A stretch of 64,000 bases of DNA from Oceanobacillus jordanicus (GTDB lineage: Bacteria; Bacillota; Bacilli; Bacillales; Amphibacillaceae), in contig NZ_JAIFZM010000011.1 of assembly GCF_022095695.1 (NCBI RefSeq), positions 62,001 to 126,000 on the forward strand, written 5' to 3'. Both the position numbers and the translations under genes were made by a program. Under the pieces are notes generated by a model, which saw only the letters and a list, made by a program, of their open reading frames with translations, made no database searches and was not told the origin of the DNA. How positions within the stretch are numbered: position 1 is the first letter of the stretch; each line of letters begins with the position of its first letter. This document shows positions 25,918 through 34,065 of this stretch, one piece after another.

Positions 25918-25959
25918 CGCTCTCGCCCTCCAATTTCTGTATAATTATAATCATTTTTA

Positions 25960-25973
25960 TGAAAGCACTTACA
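25960..25973 (-). promoter_or_regulatory. cre-like CcpA box upstream of ald
   Basis: Minus-strand TGTAAGTGCTTTCA fits the cre consensus TGWAANCGNTNWCA except for T at position 7. It lies just before a TATAAT -10 (25944-25949), covering the -35 region, which suits repression. CcpA itself is encoded in this window. Confidence 0.5.
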
Positions 25974-26042
25974 ACACACTAACATTATACTACATTATGT
26001 ACCTAAAGCTACATTACCAAATTCTTACGCAAAGGGGAAGAA

Positions 26043-26078
26043 GAAATAAATCCTTCTTTAAAAAGAAGGATTTATTTC
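26043..26078 (-). terminator. Perfect long-stem terminator of the 53-residue gene
   Basis: GAAATAAATCCTTCTTT pairs base for base with AAAGAAGGATTTATTTC across a 2-base centre, a 17-bp uninterrupted stem. It lies directly downstream of the small minus-strand gene at 26085-26246. Confidence 0.7.
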
Positions 26079-26084
26079 TTCATA

Positions 26085-26246
26085 TTATCTTCTGCGATTA
26101 TTAAAAGTATGAATGTTTTTATTGTTGTGCAGCTGTTCAACAACACCACTTTGATAACTCTCATTTAATTGGTTTTGCACAGCAGCAACGCCTTTCTCAT
26201 CTTCAAAAATATTTTCTGGAGAATTATCTTTCTTTTGTTTACTCAA
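26085..26246 (-). CDS. Small 53-residue protein with TTG start, unknown function
   Basis: GGAGGTGATAATC directly precedes the TTG, an excellent ribosome-binding site, and a strong stem-loop follows the stop, so this is very likely a real gene although it lacks an ATG. The product is hydrophilic, Asn/Gln/Lys-rich, with an acidic N-terminal part (NSPENIFEDEKGV) and a basic end (NNKNIHTFNNRRR), and no membrane segment. This composition resembles small spore-associated proteins, but I do not recognise a family. It lies between ald and the divergent stress-protein gene. Confidence 0.7.
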   Translation of the reverse strand: MSKQKKDNSPENIFEDEKGVAAVQNQLNESYQSGVVEQLHNNKNIHTFNNRRR

Positions 26247-26379
26247 GATTATCACCTCCAATTATAGGTTGTCCATAATCGTGACATGTTATCTTACATA
26301 CTTCTTTCCAGAAAAACCAATTGAGTTCTTCTCGCCATTTGAAAAGTACTGAAAATTTATATAAGAAAAAAGATTTCAA

Positions 26380-26408
26380 TTGTGATTCAAATTATATGGG
26401 TATATACT
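26380..26408 (+). promoter_or_regulatory. Promoter of the universal stress protein gene
   Basis: TTGTGA (26380-26385), 17 bases, TATACT (26403-26408) fits sigma-A. A GGGTAT at 26398-26403 overlaps, which is the sigma-B -10, but no GTTTAA -35 lies at the right distance, so sigma-B use is doubtful. Confidence 0.5.
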
Positions 26409-26431
26409 TAAAGTAAAGGGGGAGATGTAGC

Positions 26432-26860
26432 ATGGAATATAAAAATATTGTGGTAGCTGTAGATGGCTCTCAGGCGTCTGAAAAAGCTTTTAAAAAGTCA
26501 CTAGATATTGCAAAACGCAATCATGCTCGTTTGATTCTTGCACATGTCGTGGATTCCCGTACGTTTGCTTCCGCAGAGGCATATGATCGTACGCTCTCCG
26601 AAAGAGCTGACAGCTATGCTAAAGAATTACTTGATACGTATGTTGAAAATGCAAAAACTGCTGGAGTTATGGACCTGGTTCGCTCTGTAGCATATGGTTC
26701 CCCAAAGGTCAAAATAGCAAAAGATATTGCACAGGATTTCGAAGCAGATCTCATTATATGTGGGGCTACTGGAATGAGTGCTGTTGAACGATTTTTAATT
26801 GGAAGTGTTTCCGAAAGTATTACGCGATATGCCTCGTGTGACGTGTTAGTTGTAAGATAA
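26432..26860 (+). CDS. Universal stress protein (UspA family)
   Basis: A 142-residue single-domain Usp with the N-terminal strand IVVAVDGSQASEKA and the ATP-binding motif GATGMSAVERFLIGSVSESI (G-2x-G-9x-G-S/T), so it is of the nucleotide-binding class. GGGGGAG lies before the ATG. It stands alone with its own promoter and terminator. It probably acts in general stress or starvation survival. Confidence 0.92.
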   Translation: MEYKNIVVAVDGSQASEKAFKKSLDIAKRNHARLILAHVVDSRTFASAEAYDRTLSERADSYAKELLDTYVENAKTAGVMDLVRSVAYGSPKVKIAKDIAQDFEADLIICGATGMSAVERFLIGSVSESITRYASCDVLVVR

Positions 26861-26911
26861 AAACAGCATTTCTACTTAAAATTAGCAAATGGAACAAATC
26901 AACCGATAAAA

Positions 26912-26945
26912 AAAGGTTTTGCCACTTCATAATGGCAAAACCTTT
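26912..26945. terminator. Bidirectional terminator between usp and ackA
   Basis: AAAGGTTTTGCCA and TGGCAAAACCTTT form a perfect 13-bp stem with an 8-base loop, flanked by A-runs on the left and T on the right, between convergent genes. Confidence 0.85.
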
Positions 26946-26953
26946 ATAAAAAT

Positions 26954-28135
26954 CTAAGCTAATCTCAACGTGTCGCGAGCGATCATAACTTCTTCATTAG
27001 TCGAAATAACAATAACCTTAACTGGAGAATGCGGATAGTTAATGAACTGATCCTTTCCACGAATCTGGTTTAGTGCAGGGTCCCAGTATACACCCATGAA
27101 TTCCAGACCATGTAACACTTTTTCGCGGATTGTTGCACTATTCTCCCCGACACCTGCTGTAAAGATAATTGCGTCTACACCAGACATTTTTGCAGCATAG
27201 GAACCGAGATATTTATGAATACGACCAGCGAAAACTTCAAGTGCTAGTTCTGCACGCTTGTTTTCTCCTGATTGTTGCTCAATATCACGCAAGTCACTAG
27301 AGAATCCAGAAAGTGCAAGCATACCACTTTCTTTGTTTAAAACGTCCATTACTTCTTCCGCTGTCTTACCAGTTTTCTCCATAATATATGGAATAAGTGC
27401 CGGGTCAATGTTTCCAGAACGTGTTCCCATCGTCACACCAGCTAATGGGGTGAAGCCCATAGACGTATCAATAGATTCTCCACCTTGTATAGCAGCAATA
27501 CTAGCACCATTACCCAAGTGACATGAGATTAGTCTTAATTGCTCAAGTGGAACGCCCATTAGCTCAGAAGCGCGTTGTGAAACGTACTTGTGGGATGTAC
27601 CATGGAAACCATATTTTCGGATCCCATAATCTTCATAATAATCATATGGAAGACTGTATAGGTAAGATGATTCTGGCATCGTTTGATGGAATGCTGTATC
27701 AAACACTGCTACCATTGGCACATTCGGCAAGATTTCTTTGAATGCATTAATTCCAGTTAAATTGGCAGGGTTATGAAGTGGCGCAAGCTCTGAAACCTCT
27801 TCAATACTTTGAATTACTTCGTCTGTCAACTTGACAGAATCACTAAATTTTTCTCCGCCATGAACCACTCTGTGGCCAATTGCATCTAATTCATCAAGGG
27901 ACGTAATAACGCCTGTATCCGTTAGTGAAGCTAATAATTTCTTTACAGCCTCTTCATGATTCGGGATGTCTCCAACAAATTTATCCTCTTTATCATTAAC
28001 TTCAATGGTGAAAACTGCTTCTGGAAGACCAATACGTTCTACTAATCCTTTTGCCATTACTTCCTCATCTGGCATTTTTATTAATTGGAATTTCAAAGAT
28101 GAACTACCAGCATTGATTGCCAATACATTACTCAT
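26954..28135 (-). CDS. ackA: Acetate kinase
   Basis: Transfers phosphate from acetyl-phosphate to ADP in overflow acetate production. The 393 residues carry the family signatures [11 protein letters not shown] at the start, [11 protein letters not shown], the FHGTSHKYV region and the phosphate-binding [11 protein letters not shown]. It begins 6 bases after ytxK, so both are co-transcribed. In B. subtilis ackA is activated by CcpA at a cre upstream; here a cre-like box lies upstream of ytxK. Confidence 0.97.
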   Translation of the reverse strand: MSNVLAINAGSSSLKFQLIKMPDEEVMAKGLVERIGLPEAVFTIEVNDKEDKFVGDIPNHEEAVKKLLASLTDTGVITSLDELDAIGHRVVHGGEKFSDSVKLTDEVIQSIEEVSELAPLHNPANLTGINAFKEILPNVPMVAVFDTAFHQTMPESSYLYSLPYDYYEDYGIRKYGFHGTSHKYVSQRASELMGVPLEQLRLISCHLGNGASIAAIQGGESIDTSMGFTPLAGVTMGTRSGNIDPALIPYIMEKTGKTAEEVMDVLNKESGMLALSGFSSDLRDIEQQSGENKRAELALEVFAGRIHKYLGSYAAKMSGVDAIIFTAGVGENSATIREKVLHGLEFMGVYWDPALNQIRGKDQFINYPHSPVKVIVISTNEEVMIARDTLRLA

Positions 28136-28141
28136 TGTTGC

Positions 28142-29128
28142 TCACTCCTTATTATACGTTTGGAACCAATTATTCATTTGTCCTAAAATATCTGCCATTG
28201 CGTTGGTGTTTTTCAATGATGGCATTTGCACAAGCAAAGGCTGTTTTGGCGGACGAGAATCCTGCGATTTTTTCTGCAGAATGAGAATGCTTTTTACATT
28301 CTTTTCAGATTTAAAAACACTTTCAGGTAAACGAACGACCCCAACAATATGTGCATACTCCTGGATGTAACGGTGGAGTTTGTCCGATTGATCACTATCA
28401 AACAGAAAATCAGGTACGACATAAATCATATAGCCGCCTGGTTTGGTATAATTCATCCCTTGTTCAATAAATAAATGATGGGCATATGAATGTCCTTCAT
28501 CCGCTTTCAGCTCAAACTGTGCTGCTTGAACATCATCAGGGTAATAGCCTACTGGTAAATCTGCCACTACCAAATCAACTGGGTCTAGTAAAAACGGTCG
28601 AATGCTGTCCTGATGGAAAAATTCGATTTGTTTCTCTTGTAAATTAGCATTCATAACAGCAAGCTGTATCAACGTAGGATCCACTTCTGAAGCAAATGCT
28701 TCAACCGGCTGTTGTAATCGATCAAGCACTGTGGATAGCAAGTTAGCAGTGCCACCTGCTGGATCAAATATCCGCACCTTTTCGTTTGCAAGCATAACCT
28801 TTTCTGCGAAATACGCAACAAGCAAAGCTACGGTTTCAGGTGTCATCAAATGTTGCTGTTGAGTTGAATCCTTCATCCCTTTTAGCATTGCCAACTGTGT
28901 CGCTTTTCGAACATCCTCTTTTGAAAAATCCGCTAGTTCAAGTTCTGTTATAGATTGCTGCAATTTATGTGAAGTTATGTCATCTTGATTCTCTGGTATT
29001 TCCTGCATAAACAAAATTTCCATAGTTGTTGCCAGGCTATCCAAATACGGTTCATGACGTTGTTGTTGAATAAGGTTCGTTGTTTGATCTAGCCATTCAT
29101 ATAATAGCTCTACATTTGATTTCCCCAT
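28142..29128 (-). CDS. ytxK: Class I SAM-dependent methyltransferase YtxK
   Basis: A 328-residue N6-adenine-type methyltransferase with the SAM loop FDPAGGTANLL and the catalytic-type motif DLVVADLPVGYY (D-L-P-V in place of NPPY). Such YtxK proteins are always found next to ackA in Bacillales; the substrate is unknown. GGAGG precedes the ATG. Confidence 0.88.
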   Translation of the reverse strand: MGKSNVELLYEWLDQTTNLIQQQRHEPYLDSLATTMEILFMQEIPENQDDITSHKLQQSITELELADFSKEDVRKATQLAMLKGMKDSTQQQHLMTPETVALLVAYFAEKVMLANEKVRIFDPAGGTANLLSTVLDRLQQPVEAFASEVDPTLIQLAVMNANLQEKQIEFFHQDSIRPFLLDPVDLVVADLPVGYYPDDVQAAQFELKADEGHSYAHHLFIEQGMNYTKPGGYMIYVVPDFLFDSDQSDKLHRYIQEYAHIVGVVRLPESVFKSEKNVKSILILQKKSQDSRPPKQPLLVQMPSLKNTNAMADILGQMNNWFQTYNKE

Positions 29129-29160
29129 TACAATCCTCCATTCGTTCCTAAAGCGTTTCT

Positions 29161-29189
29161 ATTGTACCAAAACAAATGGCTATGTACAA
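29161..29189 (-). promoter_or_regulatory. Promoter of ytxK-ackA
   Basis: Minus-strand TTGTAC (29184-29189), 17 bases, TACAAT (29161-29166). The -35 is weak, as expected for a promoter helped by an activator bound at the upstream cre-like box. Confidence 0.5.
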
Positions 29190-29222
29190 AGCAATGGTAG
29201 CTAAATATGTTATGAAATTTAC

Positions 29223-29236
29223 TGAAAGTGTTTTCA
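29223..29236. promoter_or_regulatory. cre-like CcpA box upstream of ytxK-ackA
   Basis: TGAAAGTGTTTTCA is a near-perfect cre palindrome with one departure from TGWAANCGNTNWCA (T at position 7). Its centre lies about 75 bases upstream of the predicted ytxK start point, on the activator side, similar to the activating cre of B. subtilis ackA. Confidence 0.6.
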
Positions 29237-29243
29237 CAGTAAA

Positions 29244-29274
29244 AATCTCTCTCAACTAAATAGCGAGAGAGATT
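29244..29274 (-). terminator. Terminator of tpx
   Basis: AATCTCTCTC and GAGAGAGATT form a perfect 10-bp stem; TTTTTA follows on the minus strand. Confidence 0.85.
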
Positions 29275-29282
29275 GGAGTCGA

Positions 29283-29783
29283 TTATTCTGCTTTCTTGGC
29301 AGCATCTAATGCAGCATCATAGTCAGGGTGGTTACTTACTTCACTGACATATTCAACATATGTGATGTTGTTGTTCGAATCAACAACAAAAATCGATCTC
29401 GCCAACAATCGTAATTCCTCTATCAACACACCGTAGTTTTGACCAAAATTTGCATCCCGGTGATCCGATAGTGTATCAAGACTGTTAATTTCGTGCTTGT
29501 TGACCCATCTCTTCTGTGCAAAAGGGAGATCCATACTTACTGTTAACACTTTGACATTACCTATCTTATCCGCTTCATCATTAAACCGTTTTGTCTGTTC
29601 AGCACATACCCCTGTATCAATCGAGGGAACGACACTGATTAGTTTTACTTTCCCGTCATAATCACCAAGGGATACAGAGTTGAGATCATTGCTCAAAACA
29701 TTAAAATCCGGAGCCTTGTCTCCAACCTTTACTTCTTTCCCAACTAATGTGACAGGGTCTTGATGGAATGTAACATTTGCCAT
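29283..29783 (-). CDS. tpx: Thiol peroxidase Tpx lacking the resolving cysteine
   Basis: Peroxiredoxin that reduces hydroperoxides. The 166-residue protein has the peroxidatic Cys60 in PSIDTGVCAEQT. The resolving cysteine, Cys94 in B. subtilis Tpx (RWCGANGI), is replaced: this protein reads RWVNKHEI, and Cys60 is its only cysteine. It should therefore act as a 1-Cys enzyme resolved by an external thiol such as bacillithiol or thioredoxin. The ATG at 29783 is chosen because AGGAGG lies 10 bases upstream; an earlier ATG abuts that site. Confidence 0.95.
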   Translation of the reverse strand: MANVTFHQDPVTLVGKEVKVGDKAPDFNVLSNDLNSVSLGDYDGKVKLISVVPSIDTGVCAEQTKRFNDEADKIGNVKVLTVSMDLPFAQKRWVNKHEINSLDTLSDHRDANFGQNYGVLIEELRLLARSIFVVDSNNNITYVEYVSEVSNHPDYDAALDAAKKAE

Positions 29784-29929
29784 ATGAAGCATTCCTCCTA
29801 AATAATTGTATTCCCTTAGTATTATGAATATAAATTTGGGCCTTGTCCAACAATTTCTGCCTTATTTCAGCAATAAATTATTGAAACCCATTACATTCAT
29901 CCTACTCTGTAAATTGAAAGCCCCATCAT

Positions 29930-30382
29930 TTAAATATCGTACTGAGACGGGGAGTCTTTGGATTTTCTAGATTGCTGTTCTTTTGGTTTTTTTCCTTGTG
30001 TGGACTCTTTAATAATTTGTTGCACTTTCTCAACCACTTGTGGAGCAAAATCAAGCATCTTTTCATAAATATGGGTATGCTGATCAAGGTGAACCATTTT
30101 AATTCCTCTTTCACTGACAATAAGGAATGCCACAGGTGTAATGGAAACACCACCCCCGCTACCTCCACCAAAAGGCAATTCTACTTCACTATCACCTTGT
30201 GATTTGCCGGCATTAAATTCGCTACCTCCCGCCGCAAAACCAAATCCAAGTTTTGAAACTGGGATAATAACACTCCCATCAGGTGATTCAACTGGATCTC
30301 CGATAATGGTGTTTACTTCGATCATGTCCTTTAAATTTTCCATTGCTGTCGTCATTAATCCTTGTATTGGATGTTCTTCCAT
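29930..30382 (-). CDS. ytfJ: Sporulation protein YtfJ (GerW family)
   Basis: Forespore protein needed for normal germination with L-alanine in some bacilli. The 150 residues show the family pattern: N-terminal MEEHPIQGLMTTAMENLKDM, then VIIPVSKLGFGFAAGG and the glycine-rich PFGGGSGGGVSITPVAF. The lysine-rich C terminus is variable. It lies 15 bases after ytfI in the same order as B. subtilis. Confidence 0.92.
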   Translation of the reverse strand: MEEHPIQGLMTTAMENLKDMIEVNTIIGDPVESPDGSVIIPVSKLGFGFAAGGSEFNAGKSQGDSEVELPFGGGSGGGVSITPVAFLIVSERGIKMVHLDQHTHIYEKMLDFAPQVVEKVQQIIKESTQGKKPKEQQSRKSKDSPSQYDI

Positions 30383-30396
30383 AATTAATCTACCTC

Positions 30397-31041
30397 CTAT
30401 ACCTCAGTTTTAGGTTGAAACGATTCTCCCTTAATTACAGTATTTTTTAACATATGGACGAGAGCGTAAATAGCTTGCCCAATTCTTAAGGATGCAATGC
30501 ATTCTACTCTTGTATAAAAACATGGTTGCTGAAAATGAGGAACCACTTGAATGACAGGTTTGCATTTCATCTGACTATGCTGTACCAAGTAACAGATGAT
30601 GACACCTTTGATTGACCATACCCCACCTGCCACAAGTCCTGTGCTTCCAGCATCACCAGTACCTCCTTCTGTATGCCAGACAAGTTTATGAAAACGAACA
30701 CGCTTTAGCACGTTAATCATTGACTTTCCAAGCCCCTTCACAATATGGAATTCACGCTTCAATACATTTCTCACGTTGGAAAAGGATATATTGTGAGAGC
30801 CCTTCTGGGAAGTATCGGCTTCTAAAGGTATTTTTCTGCGGAAGACACAAATCCGAAGCACATGGATACGAAGGTCTAACCAATGATTATCTGTTGTATA
30901 AATAAGGTTAGCAGTAACGTAGACACGAGTGATGAGTAGCAAAAAAATTAATAACAGAATAAGGAGAATCGTGAACCAGATCATAAGAAGCCCCATTTCG
31001 CTCATTTGGTTAGCTATTACTATTTTGCTACACATTGCCAT
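30397..31041 (-). CDS. ytfI: DUF2953 membrane protein YtfI
   Basis: A 214-residue protein with one N-terminal membrane helix (about 18-42) followed by a DUF2953 soluble domain with cysteines and WSIKGVIICYLVQHSQMKC. It is co-transcribed with ytfJ. Start choice is uncertain: the first ATG lacks a clear site, and internal ATGs (for example MGLLMIWF) are possible. Function in spores is unknown. Confidence 0.8.
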   Translation of the reverse strand: MAMCSKIVIANQMSEMGLLMIWFTILLILLLIFLLLITRVYVTANLIYTTDNHWLDLRIHVLRICVFRRKIPLEADTSQKGSHNISFSNVRNVLKREFHIVKGLGKSMINVLKRVRFHKLVWHTEGGTGDAGSTGLVAGGVWSIKGVIICYLVQHSQMKCKPVIQVVPHFQQPCFYTRVECIASLRIGQAIYALVHMLKNTVIKGESFQPKTEV

Positions 31042-31135
31042 TTTCTACTCTTACAATATTCCTCTTTTTGGTTAAATCGCTTTCAAAATGATATGATATA
31101 GTTGTATCTAATTAGCATTGGAGGTATGGAAAGAA

Positions 31136-31936
31136 ATGGAGCAACGTAGAAATATCTTTTTTTATTATAAGAAGGATGAGGAATTACAGAATAAATTAGA
31201 AACTTTATTTGACCTTGCAAAAGAAAACGGTTTTAACATTGTAGAGGATCCACAGAATGCAAATATAATCGTCAGTATTGGCGGAGATGGCATGTTCTTG
31301 CAAGCAGTCAGAAAAACAGGTTTTCGCGAGGATTGCCTATACACGGGAATTACACGCTCTAATGAGTCTGGTTTGTATTGCGATTTTAATATGGACAACT
31401 TTGATGACATGCTAGATACAATGAGGCATGCAGAGATGGAGGTTCGCCGCTTCCCTGTAATCAACGTGGAGGTTAATGGTGAAACATCCTTTGAATGTCT
31501 AAACGAATTAAGTGTTCGTTCTACTCTAATTAAATCAATTGTAATTGACGTTAAAATTGACGATATGTATTTTGAAACGTTCCGGGGTGACGGTTTAATT
31601 GTAGCAACCCCAACTGGAAGTACAGGCTATAACAAGTCAACGAATGGCGCGGTTATTGATCCTAAAATTCCTTGTTTCCAAGTGTCGGAGCTCGCTTCCA
31701 TTAATAATAATCGATACAGAACACTCGGTTCCTCTTTTGTACTTAACAGTGATAGAAAATTATCATTAGAGATCATTCAGGACGGAAATGATTATCCGAT
31801 TATCGGCTTGGATAATGAAGCCTATTCTATTCGAAATATTCATGAGCTAAATGTAACACTTAGTGACAAAGCAATTAAAACAGTGAAGCTTAAAGACAAT
31901 TCATACTGGGATCGCGTTAAACGAACGTTTTTGTAG
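31136..31936 (+). CDS. ppnK: NAD kinase
   Basis: Phosphorylates NAD to NADP. The 266-residue protein has the diagnostic GGDGMFLQAV motif, the NE/D motif (CLNELSVRS) and TPTGSTGYNKS. GGAGG precedes the ATG at 31136; a TTG at 31118 would include that site within the gene. It corresponds to B. subtilis YtdI, the second NAD kinase, by position between ytfIJ and ytcJ. It is on the opposite strand to its neighbours. Confidence 0.93.
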   Translation: MEQRRNIFFYYKKDEELQNKLETLFDLAKENGFNIVEDPQNANIIVSIGGDGMFLQAVRKTGFREDCLYTGITRSNESGLYCDFNMDNFDDMLDTMRHAEMEVRRFPVINVEVNGETSFECLNELSVRSTLIKSIVIDVKIDDMYFETFRGDGLIVATPTGSTGYNKSTNGAVIDPKIPCFQVSELASINNNRYRTLGSSFVLNSDRKLSLEIIQDGNDYPIIGLDNEAYSIRNIHELNVTLSDKAIKTVKLKDNSYWDRVKRTFL

Positions 31937-31970
31937 GTTTCCGATCGAAGCTTGCAGTTAGGTCTTAGCA

Positions 31971-32012
31971 AAACAACCCCCCCTCCCCTATAATGGAGTG
32001 GGGGCGTTTTTA
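31971..32012 (+). terminator. Terminator between ppnK and ytcJ
   Basis: A GC-rich stem, CCCCC-CTCC against GGAG-GGGGG, followed by TTTTT on the plus strand; it overlaps the ytcJ stop and serves ppnK. Confidence 0.75.
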
Positions 32013-33592
32013 TATACGATATTTCCATCTATAACTGTCATTGCTACATTAATTTCATGAATGGTTTCCGGTTGTACTTGGAAAATATCTTCTTCTAGTA
32101 CCGTGAAATCTGCACTAAATCCAGGTGCGATTTTACCTCTGGTTTCCTCTTGGTTAATTACATAGGCACTGCCTGAAGTGTATAATGTAACTGCTTCAAA
32201 CACGCTCAAACGTTCTTCTGGACGGTATACCTGATTATCAATCTGTGACTTTCTCGTTACAGCTGCCTCTATTCCTAATAATGGAGAAACTTCCTCAATG
32301 GGTGCGTCTGATCCACCCGCACATTTTACCCCTTCATCAAGTAATGTTTTCCATGCATAAGACAAGTTCAACCGTTTATCCCCTATTCTATCGAGCACCC
32401 ATGGAAAATCAGATGAAACAAAGGAAGGTTGAATGTCGACTACTACGGGAAGTTCCTTCAACATTTGTAAAGAATGTTCATTTAGTATTTGTCCGTGAAT
32501 AATTCTGTCTCTTGCCCCATTAGACAATGGGTGCTTTTTTATGATTCCAGTTATTGCATCAACAGCTTGATCTCCTATTGCATGAACTGCAATTGGTAAA
32601 CCATGTCGCCGTGCTTCTTTCACTATTTGTTCAAGCGTTTCTTCATTGTGAATAGCCACACCGTAATTCCCTTTTTCATCAGCGTATTCCTCTGTCAGCC
32701 ATGCTGTTCTGCCACCAAGGGCGCCATCAGAAAAGATCTTAACTGCACCCAATTCTACATATTCGGTACCTTCAAGATAGCCTAGTCCTTCATCAACCAT
32801 GTCTGACATCACCTCATGATGGACAAGTAAATGTGCTTTAAACTTTCTCGCCTTTCCATCAATGGCATTCTTGAATGCGCCAAATGTTTTATGAAAGCCG
32901 CCATAATAGTTTAAATCCTCACTATGCCCACCAACTAAACCTTTTGACATGAGATCATCCGTAGCAATATTAATAACTTGCTCAAGATAGTCTTGTGAAA
33001 CACTTGGCATGGCATTTTTAATGAGTTCCTGTGCTGTATCTAAAAAATACCCTGTCGTCTCTCCTGCATCGTCTCGTACGATAATGCCACCTTGAGGGTC
33101 AGGACTTTCTTCCATTACGCCTGCTAGCTCCATTGCCTTGGTGTTTGCTAATATGGCGTGTCGACAAACACGTGATAGCATCATCGGATTATAGGGACTA
33201 ATTTTATCAAGCACTTCTTTATGTATGATGGAAGCGTCTTGCCACTGATTTTCATTCCATCCTTCCCCAATCAGCCACTCACCTTCACTTAGATTGGCAG
33301 TCCGATTGCTCAGCGCCTCCACTACTTCTGTCGCTGATTTCATTTGAGATAAATCTAACCGGAGCAGCTTTTCTCCATGGCCTATTATGTGTAAATGACT
33401 ATCTACAAGTCCAGGAAGCATTGTCTTACCTTGAAGGTTTTCCACTTGTTCAATTGACGCTGCATAAGTATGGTATAGTTTTTCATAAGTTCCAACAGCC
33501 TTTATTATACCTCCTTCTGTGTAGACAGCTTCAATTGCAGTTCCTTCCTTCTCCATCGTGTAAATGTTTCCACCAAACCAAAGTACCCCCAT
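31988..33592 (-). CDS. ytcJ: Amidohydrolase YtcJ
   Basis: A 534-residue amidohydrolase-3 family enzyme, probably hydrolysing an amide or urea-type metabolite; the substrate is unknown. The metal site HxH is in VDSHLHIIGHG, with a carboxylate/Lys region and later AVHAIGDQA and HGQILNEH histidines, and GGSDAPIEEVSPL for the catalytic Asp. AGAGG precedes the ATG. The location next to ppnK and sspA is the B. subtilis order. Confidence 0.88.
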   Translation of the reverse strand: MGVLWFGGNIYTMEKEGTAIEAVYTEGGIIKAVGTYEKLYHTYAASIEQVENLQGKTMLPGLVDSHLHIIGHGEKLLRLDLSQMKSATEVVEALSNRTANLSEGEWLIGEGWNENQWQDASIIHKEVLDKISPYNPMMLSRVCRHAILANTKAMELAGVMEESPDPQGGIIVRDDAGETTGYFLDTAQELIKNAMPSVSQDYLEQVINIATDDLMSKGLVGGHSEDLNYYGGFHKTFGAFKNAIDGKARKFKAHLLVHHEVMSDMVDEGLGYLEGTEYVELGAVKIFSDGALGGRTAWLTEEYADEKGNYGVAIHNEETLEQIVKEARRHGLPIAVHAIGDQAVDAITGIIKKHPLSNGARDRIIHGQILNEHSLQMLKELPVVVDIQPSFVSSDFPWVLDRIGDKRLNLSYAWKTLLDEGVKCAGGSDAPIEEVSPLLGIEAAVTRKSQIDNQVYRPEERLSVFEAVTLYTSGSAYVINQEETRGKIAPGFSADFTVLEEDIFQVQPETIHEINVAMTVIDGNIVYKNAPTPL

Positions 33593-33715
33593 AGGTGCTC
33601 TTCCTCTCTAGATATATTAAGTCCTACTTTAAAAAGAATATTTCAGTTTAGCAAGTAATATAGCTTTTTATATTTAATTTTCAAATTTATTCTCTACTTA
33701 AATCTGGAAAAAATT

Positions 33716-33743
33716 AAGGACTGCCCGTTTCCGGACAGTCCTA
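33716..33743 (-). terminator. Terminator of sspA
   Basis: Minus-strand AGGACTGTCCG pairs with CGGGCAGTCCT (one mismatch) and is followed by TAATTTTTT. The rest of the 176 bases between sspA and ytcJ shows nothing else. Confidence 0.8.
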
Positions 33744-33768
33744 ACCATAAATTATAAAATTGTAATTG

Positions 33769-33969
33769 TTATTTCTGTCCGCCAAATTGCTGTTCAGCCA
33801 TTTGTACAAGACGTTTCGTAATTTCTCCTCCAACAGAACCGTTGGCACGAGAAGTTGTATCAGCACCAAGTTGTACACCAAACTCGCTAGCAATTTCTGT
33901 CTTCATTTGGTCCAATGCTTGTTGAACACCAGGAACTAATAATTGATTTGAAGAATTGTTACTTGCCAT
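33769..33969 (-). CDS. sspA: Alpha/beta-type small acid-soluble spore protein
   Basis: Coats forespore DNA, changes it to A-form and protects against UV; later degraded by GPR protease. The 66 residues carry the two SASP signatures: [10 protein letters not shown], which contains the GPR cleavage site, and [14 protein letters not shown]. Length is typical. GGGAGGTGA precedes the ATG and a sigma-G promoter lies upstream. Confidence 0.96.
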   Translation of the reverse strand: MASNNSSNQLLVPGVQQALDQMKTEIASEFGVQLGADTTSRANGSVGGEITKRLVQMAEQQFGGQK

Positions 33970-33994
33970 GTTAGTTCACCTCCCTTGGTAACTA

Positions 33995-34024
33995 TAGAAT
34001 GCGTTATCTTAGGGGAAAACATGC
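33995..34024 (-). promoter_or_regulatory. Sigma-G promoter of sspA
   Basis: On the minus strand GCATG (34020-34024), 18 bases, CATTCTA (33995-34001) matches the sigma-G pattern GHATR-N18-CATWHTA. The position about 26 bases before the start codon suits a short leader. Confidence 0.75.
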
Positions 34025-34065
34025 ACGGATTAAGCTGGTATATCTTAGAAAAAATTCAGTTGTAT

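Noticed and set aside
25706-26104. Plus-strand 132-codon frame opposite ald
   Set aside because: Antisense to ald; its end is only the stem of the small-gene terminator.
26398-26403. GGGTAT as a sigma-B -10 for the universal stress gene
   Set aside because: No matching -35 at the needed distance; a sigma-A promoter explains the same region better.
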